Source of the DNA: Flavobacterium ginsengisoli | GTDB taxonomy: Bacteria; Bacteroidota; Bacteroidia; Flavobacteriales; Flavobacteriaceae | Direction: 5' to 3' | DNA: 64,000 bases | Assembly: GCF_029625315.1 (NCBI RefSeq) | Contig: NZ_CP121110.1 | Span: forward strand, 4,554,501 to 4,618,500 | Shown here: piece after piece, positions 15,985-26,398 of the stretch | How positions within the stretch are numbered: the stretch's first letter is position 1 | Layout: the number at the start of each line of letters is the position of its first letter | Made by a program: the position numbers and the translations under genes | Notes under the pieces: generated by a model | Database searches by the model: none | The model's input: the letters and a program-made list of their open reading frames with translations, nothing else | What the model was told of the DNA's origin: nothing

Positions 15985-18900
15985 ATGAAAAAACTTTACT
16001 TTTCGCGCCTTATTCTGGCTCTTTTGTGTTTTTTTGCTTGCTTTTCTGGAGATCTTTTTGGTCAAACTAATCCAGAGGCGCAAGAACCATTACCTTACAA
16101 ACAAGATTTTGAATCATGGCTAGCTACAGATGCACAGTTTCCAGCAGGATTTCAAGGTTGGACACTTGGTGGTAATGATGGTGGAGTAACTCAATACTTG
16201 ACTTCTCCAACTTTTACAGATTATAATACTATACTTATTGGCAAAGGTGCAAATACTAATTCAGGAGGTTTTTATAATTATGTTGGTAAACTAGGTTTTT
16301 TAAACACAGGAAGTGTCAATCTTACAATTGGTTTTGCTTTTTCAAGTGTTGGAACAACAAATGTACAGGTTACATATAATGTAATGACAATAAGAAATCC
16401 TTCTGATGCTACAAATACGAGAGTTAATGAAGTGATTTTGCAATATAGAGTTGGTACTACGGGAGATTTTATTTCACTTTTAGGAACGGCATATAGAAAT
16501 AATTCTAGCAATCAAATTAGTAATACTACTGCGCCACAAAATCCTCAACTAAGAAAAATTACTTTACCTGCAGAATGTGATAATCAGCCTGTAGTTCAAA
16601 TACGTTGGGCTTCAAGACAAATTTCAGGCAGTGGAGGGCGTCCATCTTTTGCAATTGATGATTTAGATATTAGAAAAGATACTTTCGCTCCAGCTAATAT
16701 TTCAGGTTACCCAAAAGCGGCAAATGTTTTAGCAGAAAGTTTTGATTTTATTAATAAAATTGATGAAATTGGAAAAACGTATTATGTCTTACTACCAGGT
16801 GGTAGCGAAGAACCAACAATTGCACAAATAAAAGCAGGGCAGGATTCTAATGGAACTGCAGCTTTGCAAGCAGGAGTTTTTGATGTAACAAATTCTTCTC
16901 AAGAATATGTAGCAAGTTTTACAGGGTTGCCTTTAAATACAGCATATTCTATTTTTTCTATTTCAGAAGACATTGCAGGAAATATTCAAGCATCAGTTAA
17001 TAGAGTAGATGTAACAACGCTAAGTGTTATGCCTCCTGCTATATCTCCTTCTGTTGCGGTATTAAATTTAGGTGGTACCGAACCAAATTTTGATCCCTTA
17101 GTTAAAAATTACCAGATAGGAGCTTCAGATCTTACTGCAAATGTAGTGGTTACTGCTTCAGGAGATTTCCAAATTTCAAAAGATAATGCAACATATTCAT
17201 CATCTTTAACTTTTGTTCCAACCGATTTTGATTCTAATGCCACACCAACAGTTTATGTAAAATTCACTCCTACTTCAGTTGCCAGTTTTACAGGTTCAAT
17301 AATTCATGAAACAACAGGTGGGACAACTAAAACGGTTAATTTAACAGCGCTTGGAGTAAATCCTTTAGTACAAAATTTTGACGATGCAAATGTTTTTGTA
17401 AACAGTAATTGGGTACAATATAATGAGACGGGACCTTTAAACAAATGGTCTTATACTAACCAATCACGAAATGTTAACTCTGGAACTGGTGCAGTTTTAA
17501 TGAACGGATATTCAGATGCTGGAGCTAGTAAAGACTGGTTAATTTCTCCAAGATTACGTTTAGATAGTTTTAACCACATTCCGTTATTATCTTTTTATTC
17601 TCGTCAATATTATGATGGACCATCTTTAAAATTAGTAGTTTCTACAAACTACGACGGAGTAAGTGATCCCAATACAGCCACATGGACGCCACTAGATGGT
17701 AAATTTCCAGGTAATACAGGAACTTACGAAAAATCAGAATATATAAATTTAATAGCTTATAAAACAGATCATACTTATTTGGCTTGGGTTTACGAAACGA
17801 CTTCTGGTGGGCTTGATAATGCTGCAGAATGGTCTTTTGATGATTTTGCTATTATCGATGAATCAAAATATGTGGATTCAAACCCATTTTTAGATTTTGC
17901 AGATGTAAGTCCGAATTCGGTTTCTGCTAGTCAGTCTTTTGTTTTTAATGCTGCAGGTTATGACGATATTACTATTACTGCTCCAGCGTCTTACGAGTTA
18001 TCATTAGATAATGTTTCATTTGCATCAAGTGTTATTGTTACTTCTGCCGAATCAGAAGCAGGAAAAACAATTTATGCAAGATTTGTTCCAACGACAAAAG
18101 TACCAACAATCTCTGGCGTTTTAACCGTTACAGGAAGCTCTCTAACTAAACAAATTGGTTTATTTACAGGAGCTTCTATATTAAAAGCAAATACTTACGA
18201 TGTAGTGTCTTATAATTTAGAGTTTTTTGGAACCGATGTTAGAGATGCTACTGGTAAAGAATTTGGCCCAACGAATGATGCACTACAAATAGAAAACGTC
18301 TGCTAAAGTAATGAACACATTAAACGCAGATGTTTATGTAGTTCAAGAAGTTTCTGATGACTTGGCTCTTGAAGAATTAATTAAAAAAATTAGCATCAAC
18401 GGAAAAACATTCGATAAAACAATCTCAACTTCTTGGTCGTATTCATTTAAGCCTTTAGATCCTTATTATCCACCACAAAAACTAGTTGTGATTTACAATA
18501 CACAAACAACTACTGTAAAAAGTACAAAAGTATTGTTTAAAGATTTATTCGATCAAATTCTTGCGAATACGGTGGTTTTACCAAATTATCCAGGAACAAA
18601 AACTCCAGAAGAGAATGATGATAGTTTTTTCTCATCGGGACGTCTTCCTTATTTGGTTCAAGTTGAGGCTAATATTGGCGGAATTAAAAAAGAAATTAAC
18701 TTAATTGATCTTCACGCACGTGCAAACAGCGGAACTGATATTTCAAAATACAATCAGCGCAAATACGATATAGATTACCTTAAAGATGCATTAGATACAG
18801 AATATCCAAATTCAAATTTAATTCTTTTAGGAGATTTTAATGATGATGTAAAAGCTTGGGTTGGTAATGCAAATACACCGTCATCTTATCAGAAATTTGT

Positions 18901-19423
18901 AGAAGATACAACTGGTTATAATGCTTTGACATTAGGCATTAGTCAGGCTGGAGCTTATAGCTTTTTAAGTTCAAAAGGATTTTTAGATCATATTTTAATT
19001 TCTGATGAATTGAATGAAGATTACATAGACAACTCAATCGCAGTTTATGACCCAAGAAATTTTGTTAAAAACTATACCACAACAACTTCAGACCACGGAC
19101 CGGTAATTGCTCGTTTCTATTTGAAAGAAGACGTACTTTCTACACCTGATTTTGGAGCGAAAAACAAATATTTCGTAAAAGCTTATCCAAATCCTGCAAC
19201 AGATGTTTTAAATTTTGATATCAAAACAGCACAAGCAAGAGATTTGAAAATTAGATTATACGATTTTAATGGACGTGCCATTGGAAATCCAATTAACGTT
19301 AAAAATGAATCTGAAGTTAGTACTGCAGTTGTTGCTGTTAATAATCTAGTCTCTGGAGTTTATTTTTACACGGTTACCGAAAACAATAAAGTTATTTTTA
19401 AAGATAAAGTGATTAAAAAATAA
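15985..19423 (+). CDS. Secreted endonuclease/exonuclease/phosphatase with T9SS sorting domain (frameshifted)
   Basis: The repaired protein is about 1145 aa. A signal peptide (MKKLYFSRLILALLCFFACFSGDLFG) is followed by two choice-of-anchor-type beta-sandwich regions (about 30-230 and 465-635) separated by Ig-like modules. A DNase I-like metal-dependent domain follows (SYNLEFFGTDV, LNADVYVVQEVSD, NLILLGDFNDD, TTTSDHGPVIARF). The C-terminal 75 residues (KAYPNPATDVLNF..NLVSGVYFYTV..KDKVIKK) form a type A T9SS sorting signal, so it is exported by the gliding/secretion machinery. The frame breaks at about 18300; dropping one C gives IENVAKVMNTLNADV. A role in extracellular DNA breakdown for nutrients is inferred. 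Confidence 0.9.
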
Positions 19424-19442
19424 GTGCTTACTATTAATTGGA

Positions 19443-19474
19443 AAAGGCAGTCATTTTAAGACTGCCTTTTTTTT
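19443..19474. terminator. Bidirectional terminator
   Basis: AAAGGCAGTC / GACTGCCTTT stem followed by eight T, between the convergent endonuclease and mepB-like genes. Confidence 0.8.
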
Positions 19475-19982
19475 ATGCAAATATTTTTCTGATTTCGTTT
19501 AAATCAATATCGTCTAGATTGGTAAAAAGAAAGAAATAATCTAATTGCCATTTCTGTGTTTTTTGAGCTTGTTTGCTTGAGGTTTCATCCCAAGGTGGAT
19601 ATACTCTTGTCGCTCTAATTCCTTCTTTGTTTTGGGTAGAAAAAATACCTTTCTCTAACGCTATCTTTTTTGGAAAAATAAATTGTCCCCAATTCTGATC
19701 TTTTCGAACAGTGATAATTACAAAATCTATATCGTCAGAATAGGCGAAAGGTTCAATGATCCCAGTTTGATTGCGTTTCCATAAAGTAACAAACTGTCCT
19801 GTTTTGGTTGGAGTAACTTTTGCTTCTCGATAACAAATCTTCTTATTGTTTATTAGAAAACGATGCGCCTTATATTCGTCGCTTTCACTTTCTTTTTGCA
19901 AAGAAGCAAGCAATAATTCAGCCTTATCATAAACGCTTTCTTTGCTTAATAGCAAATCAGCTGGAGCAGTAGTAAAATTCAT
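19473..19982 (-). CDS. MepB-family protein
   Basis: 169 aa. Recognisable family segments are HRFLINNKKICYREAKVTPTKTGQFVTLWKR, IDFVIITVRKDQNWGQFIFPKKIALEKGI and GIRATRVYPPWD. MepB was named from the staphylococcal mepRAB locus; its biochemical role is unknown. It stands between a terminator and the beta-barrel/sigma operon with no functional clue from neighbours. Confidence 0.8.
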   Translation of the reverse strand: MNFTTAPADLLLSKESVYDKAELLLASLQKESESDEYKAHRFLINNKKICYREAKVTPTKTGQFVTLWKRNQTGIIEPFAYSDDIDFVIITVRKDQNWGQFIFPKKIALEKGIFSTQNKEGIRATRVYPPWDETSSKQAQKTQKWQLDYFFLFTNLDDIDLNEIRKIFA

Positions 19983-20028
19983 AAAAATTCAATTCTCAAG
20001 TATTCTTGAAAATTACTGCAAATTCTCG

Positions 20029-21660
20029 TTAGAAAGCAACATTAAGGCCAAAATTTAATCCCCATTGAAACTGGTTGAAAGACTGGCTGTTTAACGGATT
20101 GACATAATAATTCATAGCAGGTTCAACAAAAACATTGGTTTTTTTGTACACACGATATTGAACCGTACTGCTTAAAGTAGAACCATAAACGTAATCGTTA
20201 GCATTCATATTTTCTCCAATAGAATGTCCATCCAAATTCACATTGTTAGAAATTAGTTTACCAACAAAACCTCCAGTGTTTAAATTAATGCTGGCTTTAT
20301 TTTTATTAAAAATAGAATAAGAAACCTCAAGTGGCATCTCAATATATCTTAAGTTTTGATCCAATTTACCCGTTTGCACGTTTTCATTCTTCAGAGCTTC
20401 TTTTGTGCTATTAGAAATCAAAAGATAATCCTGACTTGGTTGATTGCCAGCAGCAGCAACTGGATAAGAGTCTGGAGCAAAAAAAGCATTGTTTTTGGCA
20501 CTTAAATACGATACATTGGCAACGCTTTGGCCTAATTCGTTAATTTTTAAACCAGATCCAACAGCCCATTTTTTATTAATGCTGTATTTTGTTTTAACTC
20601 CATAAGAATTAGATTGTTTAGAATCGTTTACGTTGCCCAGAGTTTTTTCGTTTTTAGTGTTTTCAGAACTTGCAACACCAGCAAAAACAGCAACTGCCCA
20701 TCTTTCTTTTTTATCAATCAAATTGTCTTTTTTCTCTTTTTCTTCTTTTGTCTTTTCAGGAGTTAAAATACCTTTTTCCAAATTCTGAAGTTCAGCCAAT
20801 TGAATAGAGTCTGTTTTGCTTAAAGTGTTATTAAGCTTTAGATCGTCTTTTATGATAACTGCTTTATCGGTACGGTTATTTTCAGTTTTTCCTGAAATAG
20901 AAGTATTCGATTTATATACATTGTTGTTTACAGAAGAACTTTGGCTACTGAAAGCAATATTTTTGTTGTTTTTAGCTGTCAATTGATCGTCAAAAATAGA
21001 TTTTGAGAGCGATTTGTTTGCTGTCGAGTTAAATTTACTTTGTTTGCCAAATGCAATACGTTCTTCAGAAATTCCTTTATTAGAAGTTTTTAAATTATTT
21101 CCTAAGATAGATTTGCTAGAAGATTTCACAAGCGATTTATCTTCTGAAATACTAGAATTCTGAAATGCAACCGATTCGTTTGGAGTATTGGCAACATTTG
21201 GAGTGCTATATTTAGAATCTTTTTTATTCGTTTTGTTGTTAGAATTTGTTTGAGCTACAGAAGTCTCTTGAACTTGAATTCCAGATTTGGTATTAAATTG
21301 ATTTTTTCTTACTGAATTTTCATTTAAAGAATCTACCGTTTTACCAATATTATTATTTTGATCTAAATTTTTGTTGCTAGAGTTGTCATTTGTTTTTTTA
21401 TCAAGAACAACACTATTGTTGCTGTTTTCTAAACCGCCTTTGTTGAGGTTGATATTTTCAGGCGAAGCAGTAAAATGTAATATTGAAGGCAGAAGCAACC
21501 CTAATAATAAGCATGCAGCAGCCGACCACCAAAGAACAACTCTCTTCTTCTTTTTAGGTTTGTCTAATTTTTCTTCAATCTGACCCCATAATTCTGGAGG
21601 CGGAACACTCGAAAAGTCTTCCATTGATGAAAAAATATCTTCTATTTTATGCTTCTTCAT
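20029..21660 (-). CDS. Single-pass protein with C-terminal outer-membrane-type beta-barrel, sigma-factor partner
   Basis: 543 aa. The cytoplasmic N-terminus (IEDIFSSMEDFSSVPPPELWGQIEEKL) is followed by a membrane helix at about 40-64 and a long Asn/Ser/Lys-rich linker (about 70-310). A beta-barrel-like domain (WAVAVFAGVASSE..YRVYKKTNVFVEPAMNYYVNPLN..FGLNVAF) ends the protein. Its start overlaps the sigma gene stop by 4 nt (ATGA), so the two are coupled. Architecture and position suggest that it acts as the anti-sigma or sensing partner, although no ZAS or FecR motif is visible. Confidence 0.75.
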   Translation of the reverse strand: MKKHKIEDIFSSMEDFSSVPPPELWGQIEEKLDKPKKKKRVVLWWSAAACLLLGLLLPSILHFTASPENINLNKGGLENSNNSVVLDKKTNDNSSNKNLDQNNNIGKTVDSLNENSVRKNQFNTKSGIQVQETSVAQTNSNNKTNKKDSKYSTPNVANTPNESVAFQNSSISEDKSLVKSSSKSILGNNLKTSNKGISEERIAFGKQSKFNSTANKSLSKSIFDDQLTAKNNKNIAFSSQSSSVNNNVYKSNTSISGKTENNRTDKAVIIKDDLKLNNTLSKTDSIQLAELQNLEKGILTPEKTKEEKEKKDNLIDKKERWAVAVFAGVASSENTKNEKTLGNVNDSKQSNSYGVKTKYSINKKWAVGSGLKINELGQSVANVSYLSAKNNAFFAPDSYPVAAAGNQPSQDYLLISNSTKEALKNENVQTGKLDQNLRYIEMPLEVSYSIFNKNKASINLNTGGFVGKLISNNVNLDGHSIGENMNANDYVYGSTLSSTVQYRVYKKTNVFVEPAMNYYVNPLNSQSFNQFQWGLNFGLNVAF

Positions 21661-22220
21661 GCTGTTTTAAAATTTTTTATGCTCAAAATTCGCTTTTGTA
21701 ATATATGTTTGGCGCGATTTAGATTTGATTTTGATGTCCCTTCGGAGATCTTTAGTAGTTCGGCGATTTCTCTGTGTTTCATTTTTTCAAATACATACAA
21801 GTTAAAAACCGTCCGATATTGATCTGGCAAATCCCGAATGTATTCTAGTAGTTTTTCCTGTTCTAGCGGAATAACTTCTAATTCCTCTTCTTCTATAAAA
21901 TCGGTGTCAGGATCAAAAACATCCAAATAGAAACTTTCTTTTTTCTTCTTATTTAAAGTCTCGATGAGTTTGTTTATAAAAATCCGTTTTAGCCAGCCCT
22001 CAAAACTTCCTTCAAACTTATACTGGCTTATTTTCTGAAAGGCAATTACAAAAGCTTCCTGAAAAACATCTTTCGCATCATCTTCGTTCTTCATATATTT
22101 CAAACAGATGCCATATAAAACAGGAGAGAACAACTGATAAATTTTCAGTTGTCCCTCTCTGTCATTTTTAATGCACAGTTTGATATATTTTTCTAACTCG
22201 TCTTTCAAGAAATGGTTCAA
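21657..22220 (-). CDS. ECF RNA polymerase sigma factor
   Basis: 187 aa. Region 2 (YMKNEDDAKDVFQEAFVIAFQKISQYKFEGSFEGWLKRIFINKLIETLNKKK) and region 4 (LPDQYRTVFNLYVFEKMKHREIAELLKISEGTSKSNLNRAKHILQKRI) are complete. The regulon is unknown; the coupled membrane beta-barrel protein is the obvious partner. A TATTTTTG -7-like element occurs just upstream (22232-22239, minus strand). Confidence 0.93.
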   Translation of the reverse strand: MNHFLKDELEKYIKLCIKNDREGQLKIYQLFSPVLYGICLKYMKNEDDAKDVFQEAFVIAFQKISQYKFEGSFEGWLKRIFINKLIETLNKKKKESFYLDVFDPDTDFIEEEELEVIPLEQEKLLEYIRDLPDQYRTVFNLYVFEKMKHREIAELLKISEGTSKSNLNRAKHILQKRILSIKNFKTA

Positions 22221-22259
22221 ATTTGATTTTGCAAAAATAGTTTTAAATAGCTTACAAAA

Positions 22260-22661
22260 CTATCTTTTAAAAATAGTTCGAGTACCATCTTGATGGTTAC
22301 TTACTATTGTTAAGTTTTGATTGTCAAGGTTTTCTATTACGTAGGTTTTGCCTTCGAACGTAATTAGATCACGTTCTGATTGGTCAAAATATGCTTTTCC
22401 TTTTTCTATCTGATAAACACTGTTTCTTATTTCTACATTGTTTTTATAAGTAATAACTCTTCCGTTTTGGGTGAAGATAATTTTCTTAGTAAACCCAATT
22501 GATTTTGGGGTAGCCACATAAGGATTGCTAGAACCTCCTATAGATTTTTCCCAAATCCAAGTATTGATTATTGATCCTGTAATTTTTTCTTTAGAAGAAT
22601 TTACAGAAATCATTGATGTAAAAAGAAAGCAGGCAATAAAAGATAAAAAGAGATGCTTCAT
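22260..22661 (-). CDS. Small secreted protein, unknown
   Basis: 133 aa with a signal peptide (MKHLFLSFIACFLFTSMISVNS). The mature part (INTWIWEKSIGG..IIFTQNGRVITYKNNVEIRNSVYQIEKG.., LTIVSNHQDGTRTIFKR) is rich in beta strands and lipocalin-like in pattern. It follows the PrcB-like lipoprotein gene by 8 bp and is probably cotranscribed with it. Confidence 0.65.
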   Translation of the reverse strand: MKHLFLSFIACFLFTSMISVNSSKEKITGSIINTWIWEKSIGGSSNPYVATPKSIGFTKKIIFTQNGRVITYKNNVEIRNSVYQIEKGKAYFDQSERDLITFEGKTYVIENLDNQNLTIVSNHQDGTRTIFKR

Positions 22662-22669
22662 GATTTAAA

Positions 22670-23545
22670 TTATTTTAAGCTTGTAATTTTGTCTTGAATC
22701 TTTTTCTTGAATTGTTTTACGTCAGCACTTTGATCTGCTGTGTCATTGTTGTCTATATAAATTTTTGTAGTGTTTCCTGCTTGACGCAATTCAAAATAAA
22801 CTCCGCCTTGATCTCCTGCATCTGGAGTACCGTATGTTTTAGTTTGTCCTTTTAAAGCTAAAATCTCTGCAGGAACTTCTTTTAAAAGTAAAGTATATTC
22901 GCCTCTTTTAATTGTTGGAGTATATCTGTATTGCCCAAAATCATATTGTTTTGCACCAACATTTAAGAATTTTAAAGTATTGTAATCGTTAATTTGGTAG
23001 AATTTTTGGCAATCTGAACTAGCACATTGGTTGTTAAAACTTCCAATAACAATATTATCTGCATTCTCTGTTGTTTTGTTGAAAATCATTCCTTTTGATG
23101 TTTTCGGAATCAAAACAAAATTAGTTGGGTAAGTTGGGGTTTGAGTTACGTTTTCGCCAACAGCCGGAGTTTTTTCGTAATAGTTCACAACAATTTCGCA
23201 ATTGTTTTCTACAATAGAGCTAATTACAATTTCGTAACCGCTTGTAGGTTTAGCGCCAGCAAAAAGTCCAACCAAATATTCTTTTGTAAAATCAATATTT
23301 GGATCACTTGCAACAGGGCAATTGTTAGTATGTTTTGTAAAATATTGATTCATTTTTTCCTGAGATCCAACAACAATTGCGGCAGGATTATTTTGCAATG
23401 TTTTTTCGCTATAATTACATGAGAAAGGAAAACCAGTAAAATTTACAACAGTATTAGAACCACAATCTACATAGTTATTTCCATCATTAAGAGAACAGGC
23501 ACTGAATCCGAAGGCTACAAATAAGCCAAGCATTATTTTTTTCAT
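22670..23545 (-). CDS. Lipoprotein with PrcB C-terminal domain
   Basis: 291 aa with a lipobox at about FSACS. Residues about 60-170 (IVVGSQEKMNQYFTKHT.., VGLFAGAKPTSGYEIVISSIVENNCEIVVNYYEKTP) match the PrcB_C pattern (G-KPT-GY). A second, weaker copy seems to occupy the C-terminal half. PrcB is an accessory protein of a Treponema dentilisin protease complex; no such protease is adjacent here, so the role is unknown. Confidence 0.7.
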   Translation of the reverse strand: MKKIMLGLFVAFGFSACSLNDGNNYVDCGSNTVVNFTGFPFSCNYSEKTLQNNPAAIVVGSQEKMNQYFTKHTNNCPVASDPNIDFTKEYLVGLFAGAKPTSGYEIVISSIVENNCEIVVNYYEKTPAVGENVTQTPTYPTNFVLIPKTSKGMIFNKTTENADNIVIGSFNNQCASSDCQKFYQINDYNTLKFLNVGAKQYDFGQYRYTPTIKRGEYTLLLKEVPAEILALKGQTKTYGTPDAGDQGGVYFELRQAGNTTKIYIDNNDTADQSADVKQFKKKIQDKITSLK

Positions 23546-23731
23546 AATTATTTTGATAGGTTTATATTTTAGTAGATAGCAGTTTTAAAAAAAGGTTGCG
23601 TTGAGGTTCTTATTTTTTTGAAAAAATAAAATGTTGGTTTAGTTTGAATTGAGAATGAATTAGTGAAATTTCCGTTTTAAAAACTAAGCACTACGTATTA
23701 TTGCGTACTTTTACGTAAAATAAACTTAGTT

Positions 23732-25105
23732 ATGTCTGATTATATACCGTTTTTATTAGGCTTTGTTGTTGCACTTTTTATGGGCATATACGTAGGTAGA
23801 ATGCTTTCTGCATCAAAATTTCAGTCAGAAAAAGTCATTTCTGAGGAAAGATTGAATGCGTTAAACGGTCAATTGCAAATGCAGAAAGAGCAGTTTGAAA
23901 ACGAAAAAAATAATTTTCAGAAACAATTGCAGTTAAATATTGCTGAGAAAGAAAACATCCGAACCGAAAAAGATAGTTTGGCAATTCAGCTTTCTAAAAA
24001 AGAAGTTGATTTTGAAAATTTATGGGAACGTCATAAAGAACAAAAAAGCGAAATCAATGAACTTCAGGAAAAATTCACTAAAGAGTTTGAAAATCTTGCG
24101 AATAAAATCTTAGAAGAAAAATCGGCTAAGTTTACCGAACAGAATACCGTTAATATGAAAAATATCCTAACTCCTTTGCAGGATAAAATTTTGGTATTTG
24201 AACAGAAAGTAGAACAAACACATAAAGAAAGTATAGATTATCATGCAGCACTTCGTCAGCAGATTATTGGTTTGAGCGAAATGAATGCGCAAATGAGCAA
24301 AGAAACCTTAAATCTTACTAAAGCTCTAAAAGGCGACAGTAAAATGCAGGGAAATTGGGGAGAATTGGTTCTAGAACGTGTTTTAGAAAAATCGGGATTA
24401 GAAAAAGGAAGAGAATATGAAGTCCAGCAAAGTTTTACCAATAGCGAAGGAAATCGTGTTTTGCCAGACGTTGTAATTAATCTTCCGGATGGTAAGAAAA
24501 TGATTGTTGATTCTAAAGTTTCGCTTTCAGCTTACGAAAAATGGGTAAACGAAGAGTCGGAACTTTTAAAAATAGAATTTCTTAAAGAACATGTTATTTC
24601 TATAAAAAGGCATGTTGAGCAATTGGGAAGTAAAAACTATCATGATTTGTATCAAATGGAAAGTCCCGATTTTGTACTGCTTTTTATTCCAATGGAACCC
24701 GCTTTTGCAATTGCTTTAAACGAAGATCCCTCTTTATATACAAAAGCATTTGATAGAAATATTGTAATTGTTACGCCAAGTACGCTTTTGGCAACTTTAC
24801 GAACAATTGACAGTATGTGGACGAATCAAAAACAGCAAGAAAATGCGTTAGAGATTGCAAGACAAGCAGGAGCTTTATATGATAAATTTGAAGGTTTTGT
24901 GTCCGATTTAGTCCGAATAGGAAATAAAATAAAAGACACTAAAACTGAATACGAAAGCGCCATGAATAAACTGGTTGACGGAAAAGGAAACCTGATTTCG
25001 AGCGTAGAAAGATTAAAAAAAATGGGAGCAAAAGCAAAGAAATCGCTTCCAGACAATATTATTGCAAGAGCGATTAATTCAGATGAAAATGAGTTATTGA
25101 ATTAG
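23732..25105 (+). CDS. rmuC: DNA recombination protein RmuC
   Basis: 457 aa. It has one N-terminal membrane helix (about 5-22), a coiled coil (about 35-150) and the RmuC nuclease-like domain (KMQGNWGELVLERVLEKSGLEKGREYEVQ, MIVDSKVSLSAYEKW, FIPMEPAFAIAL). RmuC limits inversions and other rearrangements at short inverted repeats. The 60 bp upstream contain three TACGTA/CGTA copies (23692-23716) of unknown meaning. Confidence 0.93.
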   Translation: MSDYIPFLLGFVVALFMGIYVGRMLSASKFQSEKVISEERLNALNGQLQMQKEQFENEKNNFQKQLQLNIAEKENIRTEKDSLAIQLSKKEVDFENLWERHKEQKSEINELQEKFTKEFENLANKILEEKSAKFTEQNTVNMKNILTPLQDKILVFEQKVEQTHKESIDYHAALRQQIIGLSEMNAQMSKETLNLTKALKGDSKMQGNWGELVLERVLEKSGLEKGREYEVQQSFTNSEGNRVLPDVVINLPDGKKMIVDSKVSLSAYEKWVNEESELLKIEFLKEHVISIKRHVEQLGSKNYHDLYQMESPDFVLLFIPMEPAFAIALNEDPSLYTKAFDRNIVIVTPSTLLATLRTIDSMWTNQKQQENALEIARQAGALYDKFEGFVSDLVRIGNKIKDTKTEYESAMNKLVDGKGNLISSVERLKKMGAKAKKSLPDNIIARAINSDENELLN

Positions 25106-25185
25106 AAGGGTAAAGAAGCAAGAAGAAAGACTAACGTAATATATAATACAATACAACTAATCAAAAAAATACCAAAAACAAAAAC

Positions 25186-25733
25186 ATGAGTACAGATTTT
25201 AAACCCGTTTCATCATCAAAAGTTAGTATATCAGAATTAATGTTGCCTTCGCATACCAACTTTAGCGGGAAAATTCACGGAGGATATATTTTACAATTGT
25301 TAGATCAAATTGCCTTTGCATCAGCATCAAAATTCAGCGGAAATTATTGTGTGACTGCCTCTGTAGATACGGTAAACTTTTTGAAACCAATCGAAGTTGG
25401 AGAATTAGTAACAATGAAAGCTTCTGTAAATTATGTTGGAAGAAGTTCTATGATTGTAGGTATACGTGTAGAAGCAGAAAACATTCAGACAGGAGCTATC
25501 AAACATTGTAATTCATCTTATTTTACAATGGTTGCCAAAGATAAAGACGGAAAAAGCGTTCGGTTCCAGGATTGATTTTATCTAATTTGGAAGAAGTACG
25601 CCGTTTCAGAAAAGCAATAAAACATATCGAAGTTCGAAAAGAAGTAGAAGAACACGAAAAATTGACCAATATTAATTCTATCGAAGATTTGGCGAGCCTT
25701 GAAAAATATAATGTTCTTTTAGAAATTAGCTAA
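25186..25733 (+). CDS. Acyl-CoA thioesterase, hotdog fold (frameshifted)
   Basis: The repaired protein is 182 aa. The hotdog core shows ELMLPSHTNFSGKIHGGYILQLLDQIAFASASKFSGNYCVTASVDTVNFLKPI, the signature of cytosolic acyl-CoA thioesterases (HGG..D). The frame stops at 25575, but one base added near 25560-25564 gives VPGLILSNLEEVRRFRKAIKHIEVRKEVEEHEKL and runs to a TAA at 25731, a helical tail that fits the family. Read as an indel error. Confidence 0.85.
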
Positions 25734-25774
25734 ATTTTCTTATATTTATTGAAATCATTAAATATTTAGAAAGC

Positions 25775-26170
25775 ATGGTCAAGTTTGGATATACAATTTT
25801 ATATGTTGAAAATGTCGAAGAAACTATTTCGTTTTACGAAAACGCATTTGGTTTTTCGAGAAAATTTGTCACCCCAGATAATGATTATGGCGAATTAATT
25901 ACGGGAGAAACAACACTTTCATTTGCTTCAAAAAAATTAGCTTCAAAAAATTTACCCGATGGTTTTATCGAAAGCAGTTTAGAAGACAAACCTTTTGCCA
26001 TAGAAATTGGCTTTATTACAGAGAATGTTCCAGAAGTTTTGCAAAAAGCTACTTCTTTTGGAGCTGTTATTGTTTTAGAACCTGTAGAAAAACCGTGGGG
26101 ACAAGTTGTAGCATACGCAAGAGATTTAAACGGATTTTTGATTGAGATTTGTACAGAAGTAAAAAGTTAA
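25775..26170 (+). CDS. VOC (glyoxalase/bleomycin-resistance fold) protein
   Basis: 131 aa. It shows the paired beta-alpha-beta-beta-beta modules (YTILYVENVEETISFYENAFGF; AIEIGFITENVPEVLQKATSFGAVIVLEPVEKPWGQVVAYARDLNGFLIEIC). Family members are metal-dependent lyases, dioxygenases or resistance proteins; the substrate cannot be told. It is a single gene. Confidence 0.85.
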   Translation: MVKFGYTILYVENVEETISFYENAFGFSRKFVTPDNDYGELITGETTLSFASKKLASKNLPDGFIESSLEDKPFAIEIGFITENVPEVLQKATSFGAVIVLEPVEKPWGQVVAYARDLNGFLIEICTEVKS

Positions 26171-26398
26171 GTTTTGACAGTATTTGGCATCTCATACCTT
26201 TTATTTTTCAATTAAAACATTCACAAATATTTAGCATAAGTTCTAAAACTTCGCATACAAAAATTCCGTAACTTTAAGTGTAATTATTGGGTTACGGAAA
26301 TTTTTCACTGAGTATTGCCGTTCGATTTTTTTCAGATTAATTAGAATCTGATTTTATTTTCTCTTAGTCAGAATAAATGGAATGACATAATTGTTTAA

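Noticed and set aside
23692..23716. TACGTA copies before rmuC as an operator
   Set aside because: Three short copies with irregular spacing and no dyad; too little support to call.
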